From: Trissonchulus latispiculum
Lineage: Eukaryota > Nematoda > Enoplea > Enoplida > Ironidae
Direction: 5' to 3'
Assembly (NCBI GenBank): GCA_030248195.1
Contig: JASAND010027823.1
Location: 25,138-89,137 of the forward strand
DNA: 64,000 nucleotides
Positions within the stretch are counted from its first letter, which is position 1. Every line of letters begins with the position of its first letter. The translations under genes were made by a program, and so were the position numbers. The notes beneath the pieces are model-generated. The model had not been told where the DNA came from. It ran no database searches and was given only the letters and a program-made list of their open reading frames with translations. Below are positions 1 to 12,000 of the stretch, one piece after another.

Positions 1-719
1 ATCTTCAAACTTTGCAACGGTTTGGATAGCGCATAGTCATAAAAGTCGAGCATTATATGTAGAGCCGGTTTAGCATAGACTGAGCAAGGCCTGGCTTAAG
101 TCTTATGTTTGTTCACAATGCAGGATTTAGCCTTTTATTGATATCTCTCTCTAGGCGAAGTAAATTTCCTGCTTGTTTGGTACATAGACACTTTAGCTAG
201 GTTAAGCAGATAGTTTTTTAGAAACTGTTGACTTCTAGAACTTTTACGGTGATTTTACTGTGTAAAATGTTTTGTATTTTTAATATACGAAGGAAATGGA
301 TTTAAACTTTCGTCATTAATACCGCCTGTCTTCGCTCGACTTTCACCATACTGAAATGGAGTTGAAAGGCACAGATTTCCAAAATATAACTGAATAAAGA
401 AACTCAGAATCAGTTTATTTGCTCTCATCATCACCACTTGTTTACCAACAATTGATGGATCAAAATACACCCACCAGAAACATTTTTGATTTTAGCTCCA
501 GCTGGTTTAGGTGTAGGTCAAGTAAACCCAACTTTCACTTTGTCACAAGTTTATAGCACGTTGGCAGCATTAAAAGTGTCGAACTTCGCTCCTGGCTCCA
601 CGGCTTGTGTGTTATCAATACGGGCCCAACATTTTAACATCCCAGCCTTTCAATACACATCACACGGAAACTTCTTCCAGCTTGCGTGCAACTTTTTGTG
701 GTAGCAGCTGCTAGCAAAC
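1..719. other. Upstream non-coding region of the dehydrogenase gene
   Basis: I see no convincing exon, RNA gene or repeat here. The short open frames at 255-470 and 486-704 look random in composition and match no family I recognise. The stretch probably holds the promoter and 5' UTR of the + strand dehydrogenase starting at 720, but I could not pick out a specific promoter element. Confidence 0.4.
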
Positions 720-1489
720 ATGTACTTCATTTTGAGCGGACTAATCTTCTTTTCTTTATTGCCATTGTCTCTGGTATTGGTCCTTTGGTATCAGATCTCT
801 TATCGATGGAAGTTGGATAGTCTTCGAGGCCGAGCTGTTCTGGTTACTGGATGTGACTCGGGATTTGGTAAAGGAGTGGCTAAGGAGCTGTCCCTCCTTG
901 GACTTAAGGTGTTCGCTGGGTGCTTCACCAAGGAAGGAAAAGAAGCGTTGCAAGAGGAATGTCCTTCTGTGAATTGTTTTCCTCTAGATATTACAAAAGA
1001 TGACAGCGTAGAGAATGGGAAGAAATATGTTGAAAGCCAATTAGGAGGGAAAGGTAAATTCATTAAAAGGATTAGTGTTGTGTAAACGCTTAATTTTACG
1101 GTTAGAAGCTGGCTGTTGAATAAATGTTTTATGAAGTTTGTTACTTTGTGTGGCTATGTACGTAAATCCACAACTGTAGGCAGTTGGTGCTGTATTTTTG
1201 CTGAAAACGCAATGTATAAAACGGCGGAGTATAGTTCCTAAAAAGGAGGAGATAGGATGCCCATGTTCTATAGCAAGTTTTCCAGCTAGTATATACGGAT
1301 GACAATACGTACCTAGCCAGTGACATCTTTGGTAATTTCTCGTTTTCGATTTCTCAATTTGAGGCGTTGAGGCTGTTGTTATGCAAATGATGCATACACT
1401 GAGGTTGGAATCTGAGAAAGTGCGGATGAATCGTTTGACACTGAGTTGAGGACGGTAAGTAAGACTAAAAAGTTTGTAAGGCTGAGATG

Positions 1490-1548
<59 letters not shown>

Positions 1549-4500
1549 TCCTAATTCCTAAAGTCTAATCTATTATTATTGTTATTATTGTTCTTTTTTT
1601 CTAGGGCTGTGGGCCGTAATTAACAATGCTGGAATCGCAGACAATGTCTGTCCTGCACTTTGGTGCACTGCCAGTGACTTTCAGCGATCCTTAGACGTCA
1701 ATTTTCTTGGCCAAGTTAGAATAATAAATCAATTTTTGCCCCTGATTTTGAAAGGTGAAGGAAGAATCGTCCAAATGTGTAGTGTCCTTTCTTATGTCGG
1801 AATGCAGGGAACTGGAACCTATACAGCTAGCAAATTTGCAATCAGAGGATATTCTGAAGTATTAAGGTAAAATGACGGTTGCCAGTAGTTATAGGTCTCC
1901 TATATAATATATACTACTGTCGCTGAATTCGTACATTATATGGTAGTGTTTCGGTGTTTAAGGTATCTACGCATTACGCGTAAAGCTTCTGTGATGTTAG
2001 TGTTCACTCAAACATATTCCAAAAATCATTATTACAAATTTGCCCAAATGTGCATTATAACAAATGCAGAACAAAAATCATTTCTAATTTTCTAAAGTCT
2101 GACCAAAAATTCTTGGAACCGAACTGTGAGCGCTTGTCCTGAGTTAACCTTTTAAGTTAGTCTATATAAAGAATATATTTTTAGAAACCTCAGGAGGAGG
2201 AGAATCCGGTAAAACCATTATATCCGGTCTATATCCGGTTACCGGATGCCAAATCGATAAAGACGCTTCAGATTCGGAAAGAGAATGCTAATTAATTCAT
2301 ACTCTAGCATATTGGTCCTTGGCCCAAAACATCTCCGAAAATCCGGTCACATCCGGTCTATGTCCGGTAACCGGATGTCTAAGTGACAAAAACTGTACAG
2401 CAAGATGGGTAGGTCGTACAGTTTTGCTGATTGAATGTTTAGATTCAGCGGGTCGAAATTAGTCTGTATACAAAGTTTTGTCCAATTTGGACCAAAATTG
2501 CGTGATTTATGGTTATATCCGGTGCGGAAAAAACCGGAAAAATCGCCTTTTCCGGTCTGGTGTTCGGAATCGCGGATAAAAAATGTTAGTTTTTGACACA
2601 ATGAATATTTGAGAGGCTGCTTTCATTTTACCGGTGTCAAAGTAATCGAATATCCGGTCGATTTCCGGTTCTGAGCATTTAAATTTGAGATTTCATGGGC
2701 TATTATCTCAGTATCCGGTTGGTCCGGAAGTCAAATTATTTCATTAAAATGACATTTTGTCTATCCCTAACAAGCATCAACCTCAAATTACTTCATATCT
2801 GCTGTAATTTTTGAATGATAGCGTTTTAAAAACGTGCTGATTTTGCTTGTTTTGTGTAAACCGGATATGCGATTTGATACCATACGCTTAGCTTTGTCGC
2901 ACGCAATATAACTTATTTTTGAACCATTTTTAAAACGCTATCATTAAAAATTACAGCAGATATGAAGTAATTTGAGGTGGATGCTTGTTAGGGATAGACA
3001 ATGTCATTTTAATGAAATAATTTGACTTCCGGACCAGCCGGATACTGAGATAATAGCCCATGAAATCTCAAATTTCAACGCTCAGAACCGGGAATCGACC
3101 GGATATTCGATTACTTTGACACCGGTAAAATGAAAGTAGCCTCTCAAATATTCATTGTGCCAAAAACTAACATTTTTTATCCGCGATTCCGAGCACCAGA
3201 CCGGAAAACCCGATGTTTCCGGTTGTTTTCGCACCGGATACGACCATAAATCACGCACTTTTGGTCCAAATTGGACAAAACTTCGTATATAGACTAATTT
3301 CGACCCGCTGAATCTAAAAATGCAATCAGCGAAACTGTATGACCTACGCATCTTGCTGTATGGTTGTTGTCACCTAGACATCCGGTTACCGGATATAGAC
3401 AGGATGTGACCGGATTTTCGGAGATGTCTTGGGCCAAGGACCGTGCTAGAGTATGAATGAATTAGCATTGTCTTTCCGAATCTGAAGCGTTTTTATCGAT
3501 CTGGCATCCGGTAAACGGATATAGACCGGATATGATGGTTTTACCGGATTCTCCTCCTCCTGAGGTTTCTAAAAATATCTACTCTATACAGGCTAACTTC
3601 AAAGGTTAACTCAGGACAAACGCTCACAGTTCGGTTCCAAGAATTTTTGGTCAGACTTTAGTTCAGTTTATGCTTAACTGGTCGGTAAATGGGTACCCCT
3701 GCGGTGGGAAGGTAACAGGAGTCTGTGTTCTGGCGTGATGCCTGATGAAGGGCTGGCCCCCTTCCACAGATGTAGTCAACATTAGAGTTGTCGCTCCTGA
3801 CTTCGAGCTGTGAATCCGGAGATAAGCACCGGCACCCTATAACCTTCTGTAGGTTGGAGTTCTCTCCAGGGGACACTTTACCTTTTTTACCTTTAGTTTA
3901 ATGCTTAACTTGATTCTGTTTTATTTTCTACTTTAATCTTCTTACCCTACTTTTGTTAAGATGTGAAGCGGCTCAGTTAGGAATCAAAGTCATCACAGTA
4001 TCGCCTGGATATCATCCCACTCCGATGATCAACTTGGACAAATTTGTTGATCAAGGAGAACTGAAAAGACGTTCCTTGCCAGACTACTTACAGAAAATAT
4101 ATACCTCAGCCTGGTATGAAAAATGTAAGCTCATGTTGGGAAGGCTTCTGGAGATCCGTCAAAAAGTTGTTGTTGGATAGTTCCTGATTCAACTTCCTTC
4201 CACAGTTTGTTTTGCTTCAATTTTGTTTTCGTAGATTCCAAGTCAGTTTACAAAAACAATTGTAGCTTTTACATCCACAATGCTTTCATGAAAAAACACT
4301 TATGTCTCATGTGGTCTAAGCCGAGAGAGCTATACACTGCTCCGGCAGCTGCCAAAGTACCTTGCCATAAAAATTTAAAACCACTGTTTATATCCAACAG
4401 AAATTGGCGCAATACTGGAAGGTATACATACAGTTCACTCCTAATCTTAAGTTTGGAGTGAACTGAAGCTAACTTCTATTCGATCCGTCAGTATTTTTCG

Positions 4501-4758
4501 GCTAATTTAGATGTTTTAACCGGTAATGGTTTGTAAATTCAACCCAAATTTTTTACTATTTCAGCTAAAGTGGCCTTGAGAGAAAAGATTGGTCAAATGC
4601 TGAGCAGTACAACATCAGACGTAGTGGAGACTTACGTTCATGCTGTTACCGCTCGTTTTCCCAGATCAAACTATTTTGTGGGCCACGATGCCCTGGGACT
4701 GTTTCTGCCACTCTCTTATTTGCCTGAACAATTTAAGGCTTGGATTCTACCACAGTAA
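720..4758 (+). CDS. Membrane-anchored short-chain dehydrogenase/reductase, SDR9C type (retinol / 17-beta-hydroxysteroid dehydrogenase-like), 4 exons
   Basis: The exons are 720-1053, 1605-1866, 3961-4124 and 4565-4758. Every intron is GT-AG and the phases (1, 2, 1) join into one frame of 954 nt, giving 317 residues plus TAA, the usual length for this family. Visible motifs in order are an N-terminal hydrophobic anchor (residues about 2-24), the NAD(P)-binding TGCDSGFG near residue 43 (its CDSGFG form is typical of SDR9C), DITK, LWAVINNAG at the start of exon 2, a Ser in CSVLSYVG, the catalytic YTASK at the end of exon 2, and VSPGYHPTPM in exon 3. By family, the enzyme would oxidise or reduce retinoid or steroid-like alcohols on ER membranes; the substrate cannot be read from sequence. 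Intron 1 holds a (TA)n tract and intron 2 holds a foldback and a SINE. The Met at 720 is chosen because it immediately precedes the anchor. The gene is convergent with the stomatin gene ending at 6015. Confidence 0.9.
1488..1544. repeat. (TA)n microsatellite in intron 1 of the dehydrogenase
   Basis: This is an almost pure run of TA dinucleotides about 57 bp long, 60 bp before the exon 2 acceptor. The open frame reading Tyr-Ile repeats across it is an artefact. Confidence 0.95.
2093..3660. mobile_element. Foldback element with ~740-bp arms in intron 2 of the dehydrogenase
   Basis: The left arm (about 2093-2836) and right arm (about 2924-3660) are inverted copies. For example, CCTCAGGAGGAGGAGAATCC at about 2190 is mirrored at about 3550. 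The outer ends are TAAAGTCTGACC and GGTCAGACTTTA, which would fit a TA target dinucleotide with a TIR starting AAGTCTGACC. The arms are dotted with the short motif TCCGGT/ACCGGA. No transposase frame is visible. The arms are diverged by substitutions and small indels, so the insertion is not recent. The element lies wholly between exons 2 and 3 and leaves the splice sites intact. Confidence 0.85.
3680..3894 (+). mobile_element. SINE-like insertion (~215 bp) with a 15-16 bp target-site duplication
   Basis: The segment is flanked by near-identical direct repeats: AGTTTATGCTTAACT at 3665-3679 and AGTTTAATGCTTAACT at 3895-3910, one base different in length. Its 3' end is pyrimidine-rich with repeated TTTACCTTT, a typical SINE-style simple tail. 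The body is GC-richer than the intron around it and has no open frame. A polymerase III A/B box is not clear, so the class of the head is uncertain. It abuts the foldback that ends at 3660, so two insertions lie next to each other in this intron. Confidence 0.7.
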
Positions 4759-6014
4759 CCAATCTAATCTGCTTTAGTTATTTTTCTCTGTTATTCTTTG
4801 TTATAGATATTTAACTTCAATTCAGGTTGATATTTTGAACACACTGTAATGTTCTGTAGTTAGGTCTAGAATGTGTCCAATGACCAACGCACGAATGTGT
4901 AGAAACCGAGATTTTATCCTTAATGTGCCGATCACCTCACAGGCTGATAACACTCTGAATGAGCACGATATCGTATATACTCTAGCTATTTCTGGTCACT
5001 TGTTGTTAACATTCCTCGAGAACTGGAGGACTGTCAATATCAATACCGTCTGCAAGCCACCATCATGAAATTTAATATCAGTCAGCTCGATAAGAAGAAT
5101 TTCATAATTGAGCGGCTAATTAAAATGTATGGATGTCAGATACAGATAAGTCAAAAGAAATTCACATCACATTGCAACTGTTAGCTTTTTATTTTAGCAT
5201 GGCACCAGCCCCAGAAAAGCCGAAGTTTTAGATTTAAGTTGGAGAATGAAAAGTGTCCTAGACCCCGTCAAACTGGTTTATCTTAACTGTTTATTATATA
5301 GGCTGTTTATTTTGATCCATAATTTGTAATCTGCATTTGTAGTCTTGTATGATTTAAATTTTTTGTTTTACTATATTTTATTGCAATATGAGTAAACAGA
5401 CTGTTGCAAAACATAAAGTCGTTGACTCTGGAATTAAGCAGTGTCAACATCTTCTGTGCAGCATAGCAGAAAAACTTCTAAACCTACGCGCCTAAGCTCA
5501 GCTTAGGCGGTCTTAGAGAAATGGGTTTCTCCAAGGGGTCGAAACGTTCCCCCAAGTCCCAAACTAGAAGTGCTGGGCAATGGCTACCAGTACCGCTCCT
5601 ACCTTTTTTCCGAAGTTTGCAGCAGCGCCAGCTAAGCTTAAGAGAAATCTGTTAAAACGGTTTTAAGAAGTCTCCTCCTAACTCCATTCCAGACAGCTCT
5701 CAGCATTCTTCTGGTACCCCCTAAATGGGTATCTCTAGGCATTTCTTTTGCAGTGCGGCTATGTTTTCTCCCTATTTTGAAAGAAGTATCATAAATCATC
5801 TCCAAGATATAAAAATTATCTGACCACCCTTAATATTTCCGAATCTTAGCAAACGGGAGTTTGAAATAATATATTATAATAATAATAATGAACAGAAATA
5901 TGAACATCATATAGACTAAATATGTAAACATATGGCTACGACGGACAGTGAGAAGCTTGGAATAATAAGCGAATTATTGTAGCACGGATCAAAGTGTACT
6001 GTAACTGTGCGGAT
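4759..6014. other. Intergenic region between convergent dehydrogenase and stomatin genes
   Basis: This holds the 3' UTRs of two convergent genes. I see no further coding exon. A short perfect stem (CCTAAGCT/AGCTTAGG) lies near 5491-5508 inside a somewhat GC-richer patch (5490-5760) that may be an old repeat. No clear AATAAA stands close after either stop codon, so the polyadenylation sites are not placed. Confidence 0.4.
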
Positions 6015-9000
6015 TCATGCACTTTCAGGCTTTATAGGTACAGAAGTAGATTGCTGCTTTCCCACGAAGTTGCTAAGTAAATCCATAGGAAGCGGGAAAA
6101 TGATGGTGCTGTTCTTTTCGGCTGAAATATGAGTGAGAGTCTGGAGGTATCGCAGCTGGAGGGCCGTCGGTGTTTGACTGATAACGTCTGCAGCCTCTTT
6201 GAGAGCTCTGCTGGCGCGTTGCTCTCCTTCCGCTGCGACAACCTAAAACCAAGAGTGCATAATTGCACTATATATAAGAGATATCTTTATATATATCCTC
6301 TATATATATAATATATATATATATAATAAAGGAATTATATAATTACGGACTTTTGCTAAAACACACCCGAATTGTAATTTTACTAAAGCATTTTAATTGG
6401 CTGTACAGTAGCTGTGTTGGCTGCGTGCGTGGCTGTGACTGTGTATACAGCTAACGTTGGTTGTACAAAAGGAACAGCCAATCAAACCTTTAGTAGGGTT
6501 TTTGATTTTTTGGGAAACAGATTCACCGGTTGAAAGGGTTATGTAGATCAAGAAAAAGTGAAGTGACCCATCTCTGGAGTTTCTCTTCATGTTGGGATTC
6601 CTCTTGGAAAATCGGAAAAATAGGCTAGCCAAAAATTATGTTTCTTCGGGTTTTTGGGAAAGAGTAGGTACGTATATAATCAAATAGATTAATGGAGTAG
6701 AGTCAAAATAAACTGTTTTAGCTTTAGTTTAATCTCGCTAAGTTTGAATTTGTCTCTTTTCACTCTTCTCCTTCAATTACATAGGGTAAAACCGGGTAAT
6801 AAGGGACATCGGCATTTAAGGGACAGATTAATGCTTTTTACAAAAGCGTTCGTTAAACTGAATGATAATAATAAATTGGTTTACATACGAAGATAGAGCA
6901 GCATCTGTGCTATCCAATCACATGAAGCTTATCTAAAAACATGGTTTCTATCTCAAGAAATCTTGACTTTACGAAAGAAGGCCGATTTCACTACATTTGG
7001 TTCAACTTCGAGTAAGTAATAACCTAAGATTTTGAATTATAAGCGAGAGCTAAATATTATGTTTTGTATAATAATGCTTATATTTTTGGAATCCTTATTT
7101 TAAGAACAAGATCGTCACGTTCTCAGATTTTTGTTTGAGAGCTTTAATTTCAAGAAATTATCATTTTACAAAAATCGGTGTTTTAGTCTAATAAGGGACA
7201 CGAAATTCGGCAAATAAGGGACAGGCAAGTTAAATAAGGGACAGTGCATGGTAATAAGGGACAGCATATAAATAGCACTGTTGCAGTACATTCCTTGATG
7301 GGGAAAGCATATAAACCAATAGTTTAACCTTATGCTAATCAATTTAACAATCACAGATTAGCAAGATGGGGGCTAGAGGGTGGCAAAGTCAAGGTTCTGA
7401 AGGGTATATACATATAATATGTCATTAGCCAAGCAAGGGGCAAGCGAAAGCGATCGCATAGGGGTCGAAACTGGTAAAACAGTTTAAAATATTGAAAGAT
7501 TTTCAAAACTAATGATTTTGCTGAACTTTTTGGAATTTTTCCGTATTACTGGTAATTTTTTAATCATTCGGCTCAATCGTCAGTCAACTGTCAAAAATAA
7601 AAAGTCCACAAAATTTTTGTTACATTCCTACTAATTTTTGGATAAGCCTTTTGAATTCGAATCTAATGTTAATTCGTAAATAAAGTCCTATTTTGTGTGA
7701 GTGTTTTCATCGCTTAGAGATTTGATCGTTAGTGTTAGTGCAGTATTTTGCATACTGAACCTTATGCTAATCCGAAATTTTACTTTAAACCCTTTTCGTT
7801 TTGTTACTGTTGCTGCATTTCCTGACTTCTTTATGTTTTATGTTTCTATTCGCGTTTTCTCTGTTTGAAAAATTTCTTTGTTCTGTTTTAGTTAATTTTC
7901 GTAATCGTGTGAGCCTTCCGTCGGTTTAAGTTTTCATATGTTGCTTTGATCATGGCCAGGATAAAACCATATCATATCATAGCTGAAGTGCCAAATCGAA
8001 AACTCGCCCTTCCCGAGCTTTGAAAACATCACATCGTGTGCCTTCAACGGTAACAATTTACGTATTCAAGTCTTAATTAAATGAAGATAATTCGTTGCTT
8101 TTTACTATTTACTATTCAAAATTTCGTATTTACTTAATTTTGAAAAAAATTAGATGTATTGTTATTTGGAAAAAGGGAAGGTAACCGAAAAATTTGTCAG
8201 AAATTTTTAAGATGTTAGTCTCGAAAAGGTTGATTCTGATTGCTTGATTAGGTAATATTATTTGGGACGGTTCTGTTATCCTGTCCCCAATGCGTTTTTA
8301 GAATGTGAGTCTAATAAAGGGTGCGAGCTTTTCCAGGCCACCTACGCAGGTTGTTGATTATTAGTGGGGATCTTGGTTATGATTGCAGCAAATGACTGTA
8401 TCTTGAAAATTTCGGTTGATCTTGTTTTAGAACCAGTTTAGCCAGTCAGGTAACACTTGCGGCTGGACCAAATGACAGGGCTGAAAAATGGACAGACGAT
8501 GAAAGTGCCTCAAGTGACGATGATGGTCACTTTTTCGAATCCGCTATTTCCAATCCACAAAATTACAGGACTGCAGAATCCTTGAAAGTGGCCTGTGATT
8601 CCCTACAGAAACGGGGTAAAAACATAATCAATGGTATCGAACGTCTGTCCTGTATATATTATGCAATGCATGTAACGTATTAACGTGTAACGTAACGTCT
8701 ACTGGACACCCTAGGTATGTAGTTTTCACTGGATCTTCTTTGGTAGAATGGATTACAAATTAGACTAGTATTCAATACAAATGAAACCCGTAGTTTTCAC
8801 TTGTTTAGAGGTTTACACTACAGGTTATTACTCGATACGTTGATAACGCGGATCTTTTGCGCTTTCCCCCCCCCCAGCCCTAACTTTTGATTTTTTTGAC
8901 CAATAACTTTGAAATTTGGTGTGGGTGCATACTGGATGCTGGTAAATTCAAAAATTCAAAAATTTTAAAATTTTAAAAATTTTTAGAAAATTTTAAATTT

Positions 9001-12000
9001 TTGTTTGGTAAGGGGGGACCAAGGGGAACCAAAAAATTTTTTGAAAAAAATTTTGCTGAAAACTTGCATACAGGCGTTTTCTGGGGTGCTGAGCACGAAT
9101 CTGAAATCCGTTTTTCGATTCAGCTTTTCGTTAGCTCAGTATAAGCTAAAGTTGTAAGCTTAACATGTAAGCTTATACTGAGCTAACAAAAAGCTGAATC
9201 GAAAAACGGATTTCAGATTCGTGCTCAGCACCCCAGAAAAACCTTGTATGCAAGTTTTCAGCAAAATTTTTTCAAAAAATTTTTTGGTTCCCCTTGGTCC
9301 CCCCTTACCAAACAAAAATTTAAAATTTTTTAAAATTTTTTAAAATTTTAAAATTTTTGAATTTTTGAATTCACCAGCCTCCAGTATGCACCCACACCAA
9401 ATTTCAAAGTTATTGGTCAAAAAAATCAAAAGTTAGGGCTGGGGGGGGGAAAAGCGCAAAAGATCCGCTAACGCAAAGTGGGTTAGTGGGTATATAAGGG
9501 AGACAGTGATCATAATTTTTGAAGACTGAAATTTTAGAGTTTTTCAAATTTTCAGTCTTTCAACAACACCCAGTGGGTGGTATTTTTGTAATGGACGCTC
9601 CCTGCCGGAAATATGTTGGGAGTGGTCGCCCCGCGCACCTGCCTTCCCCTTTTGAAATAACAGGTCGCTCCAGTAAAATTTGCATGTTTTGTCTTGTAAA
9701 ACTGCAGGGTTAGCATCTGATTTAAGATTGTCAAAAAAGTCGAACAAACTACAGGTTTCTTTAGTATTTGCTACAGGGAACACCTGTATTAAAAACTACG
9801 GGTTTCTTTAGTATTTTCTACAGGGAACCCCAGTATTAAAAACTACAGGTTTCTTTAGTATTTTCTACAGGAAACTCCTATGATTTCACTATTCGAGAGA
9901 CCGGTAAAATATACAAAAGTAACTTTTGTGGGAAATACAGGAAGCTCCGCCAGTGACTGACTACACAGGTGCACTTTTATAGAAAAGTACAAGAACTCCT
10001 GTAATTTCTAAAGGAGTCCTATTAAGAGTGTACGTTGGTAGTTTAGCACAGCATCTTTCGAACTGTCGAGCCTCTAGCGCAGAAAAGTAGAAACCAGAGA
10101 GACAAGCTCGGAAGGAATCCTGATCTATTTGGATCCATTTCTGCTTTACAATGTCAGGAGAATTAGAGAAACATTGCAGTAGCAGGAATCGAATCACGAA
10201 TCATTGCATCATCGCATCCTTTAGGCACTTTGGCATTCCGCCTGTGCTGATTGTATTTGTGTTGGTTCTACCAATTGCGTTCTACTTTTTTTTATAGAAT
10301 TGTCCCTTCGCCGTGCCGAAAAACGCTTCAAGTTCCGAAAAGCTGTATTTCAAGGAGAACTACTGGACGATGCCAGCTGAAGTAAAATCGTAGGGGGCGC
10401 CCTAACTGCCCAAAAGGGCAGAATCCCATCTGGTGGAACTGTTGATCCCAAGTTTTGTTATATCGGTTTTGTTTCAGTTTGCAGTTTAAGTAAAGATGTG
10501 TGGCTCATATAGGCTCTAGTGTTAGAAAAGGCGTAATAACCTATGTCCCTTATTTGCCGAAACTGTCCCTTATTAGCCTGAGTACTGTCCCTAATAACCC
10601 GAAATTCATAAAAAATTCGATTTAAAGTAAACATAAAATTATTTTGCAAGAACAAGGGAATAAAATAAACAGATGTTTAGGTCACTGTGCTGTAGGGAAA
10701 TCACTGGTTCTGATGATATAAATAAGTCCAAGAAAGAAGAAAGTAGAAGGTACTTATGGAGTTCAGAACTAGAGACTTTTCTGAAATTCTGGTCAGCCGG
10801 ATTTTTTTGTCCCTTAATACCCCGTTTTACCCTAATTTTAACTCGTTTAACTAGGCTTAACTGTCCCCGGAAAAGGCCTTCAGAAAAACTAACTTCTGGA
10901 AATTTATAGATTTGAACTCAGCGTTTTTAAAGATGAAACGTTAGAAATGCTAGCGTTAGACATTACATTTAGCAAATGTGTGGCTCTCAAGAGGTCCTGA
11001 AAAGGTCCTGCTTTGCAATAGGCTATTAGGCACTCCAAAAGCCTAGCTAAATACTAGGAAACAGAATTACATAGCTTATTTCTATCTTTCAACGTTTCTG
11101 TGAAAGGTTGACCATGTCCTCCCCTGTTAAGGTGATCCTAAGCTCGTGAATGTACCTACATCTACAAAATAACTGACCTTTGCTCTGGCATCCCGAAAAG
11201 CTTCCGCTTCAGCGGCCATGGCTCTTTGCATTTGAACTGGAAGACGAATGTCCTTTACCTCAACTCTATCAACTTTTACACCCCACGGATCAGTCGCTAT
11301 GTCCAAAGTGCTCTTAATAGAAAGGGCATTAACAAGCATGACAAGCTATTAAAAGCAAAATTGTTCAATTAATTTGACTGTGCTGAGTAAACAACTGAGT
11401 GTGATTTAGCTTAGCCGTATAAGTAAAATTTCTGCGTCGGTCTAGAAGACTATCTAGTGATAAACCTAATTGTTACTTACTTATTAAATAAACATACTAT
11501 ATTTTGAGTTGGGTAAGGAAAATACGTTGAAAGTTAAGGAAAACAACAATTACAGATATCGACATTGAACGAACTGACATGTACATTATTTAAAAATAAA
11601 ATTAAACAGTCTATACTTGCATATGATGAGCAATTCCTTCCCTATCTGCCAACATTTCTGACAATGTCTTAGTTCCCAAGATATTGCGAAGAGTAGTCTG
11701 TGCCAACAAGCGAGTGCACTCGTAAACATTTTCCACATTTGTAACTGACATTATCGGATTGGAAATGCGAAAATAGACCACCGCGTCCACGGCAACCGTT
11801 ACAGAATCTTTGGACAGTATCTAAAACAACAAATAAAATTACAGTGATCGGAGCGCAAAATTTGTTACAATTAGTAGTCTGAAATGGAAAGAGTGAGCAT
11901 GATATAATTCTGTGTTAGTAGATATCACATTTTGGTCTATTTTGATAGATAATAAAAGTGGTGTACTCCTTACAGCTGTCTGTGTTCACAGGTAAATAAT

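Larger units (their letters stand above)
7952..10380 (+). pseudogene. Candidate small spliced gene carried by the intronic TIR element
   Basis: Two exons fit in phase: 8431-8615 (acceptor TTTTAG, donor GTAAAA) and 10298-10380 (acceptor TATAG, stop TGA). They encode an acidic stretch ([18 protein letters not shown]) and a basic tail ([19 protein letters not shown]). A possible first exon starts at ATG 7952 and would reach a GTAACA donor after 8049 in the matching phase, but it contains an in-frame TGA after residue 23. That suggests decay, or that the real first exon lies elsewhere. No known domain is recognised. The product may be a transposon accessory protein or a remnant of a transposase gene. 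Confidence 0.35.
6782..10834. mobile_element. ~4-kb TIR DNA transposon inside the last intron of the stomatin gene
   Basis: The ends are inverted: AGGGTAAAACCGGGTAATAA at 6783 mirrors a copy ending near 10833 with two mismatches. Subterminal copies of AATAAGGGACA cluster at both ends (6800-6835, 7190-7265 and, inverted, 10540-10600), as transposase-binding repeats often do. The target duplication is unclear. The interior carries possible exons of a spliced + strand gene (8431-8615, 10298-10380), a foldback (8848-9468) and a 47-bp tandem repeat (9748-9890). I cannot assign a superfamily, because no complete transposase is visible. Confidence 0.75.

Noticed and set aside
1041..1547. 168-codon minus-strand open frame with Tyr-Ile repeats
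   Set aside because: It is created by the (TA)n microsatellite and lies across exon 1 and intron 1 of a well-supported gene on the other strand.
6783..6840. Telomere-like GGGTAA words
   Set aside because: They are part of the terminal and subterminal inverted repeats of one element and do not form a tandem telomeric array.
9748..9890. CRISPR-like array (three copies of 47 bp)
   Set aside because: The repeats are contiguous with no unique spacers, and the sequence is clearly eukaryotic. It is a simple tandem repeat.
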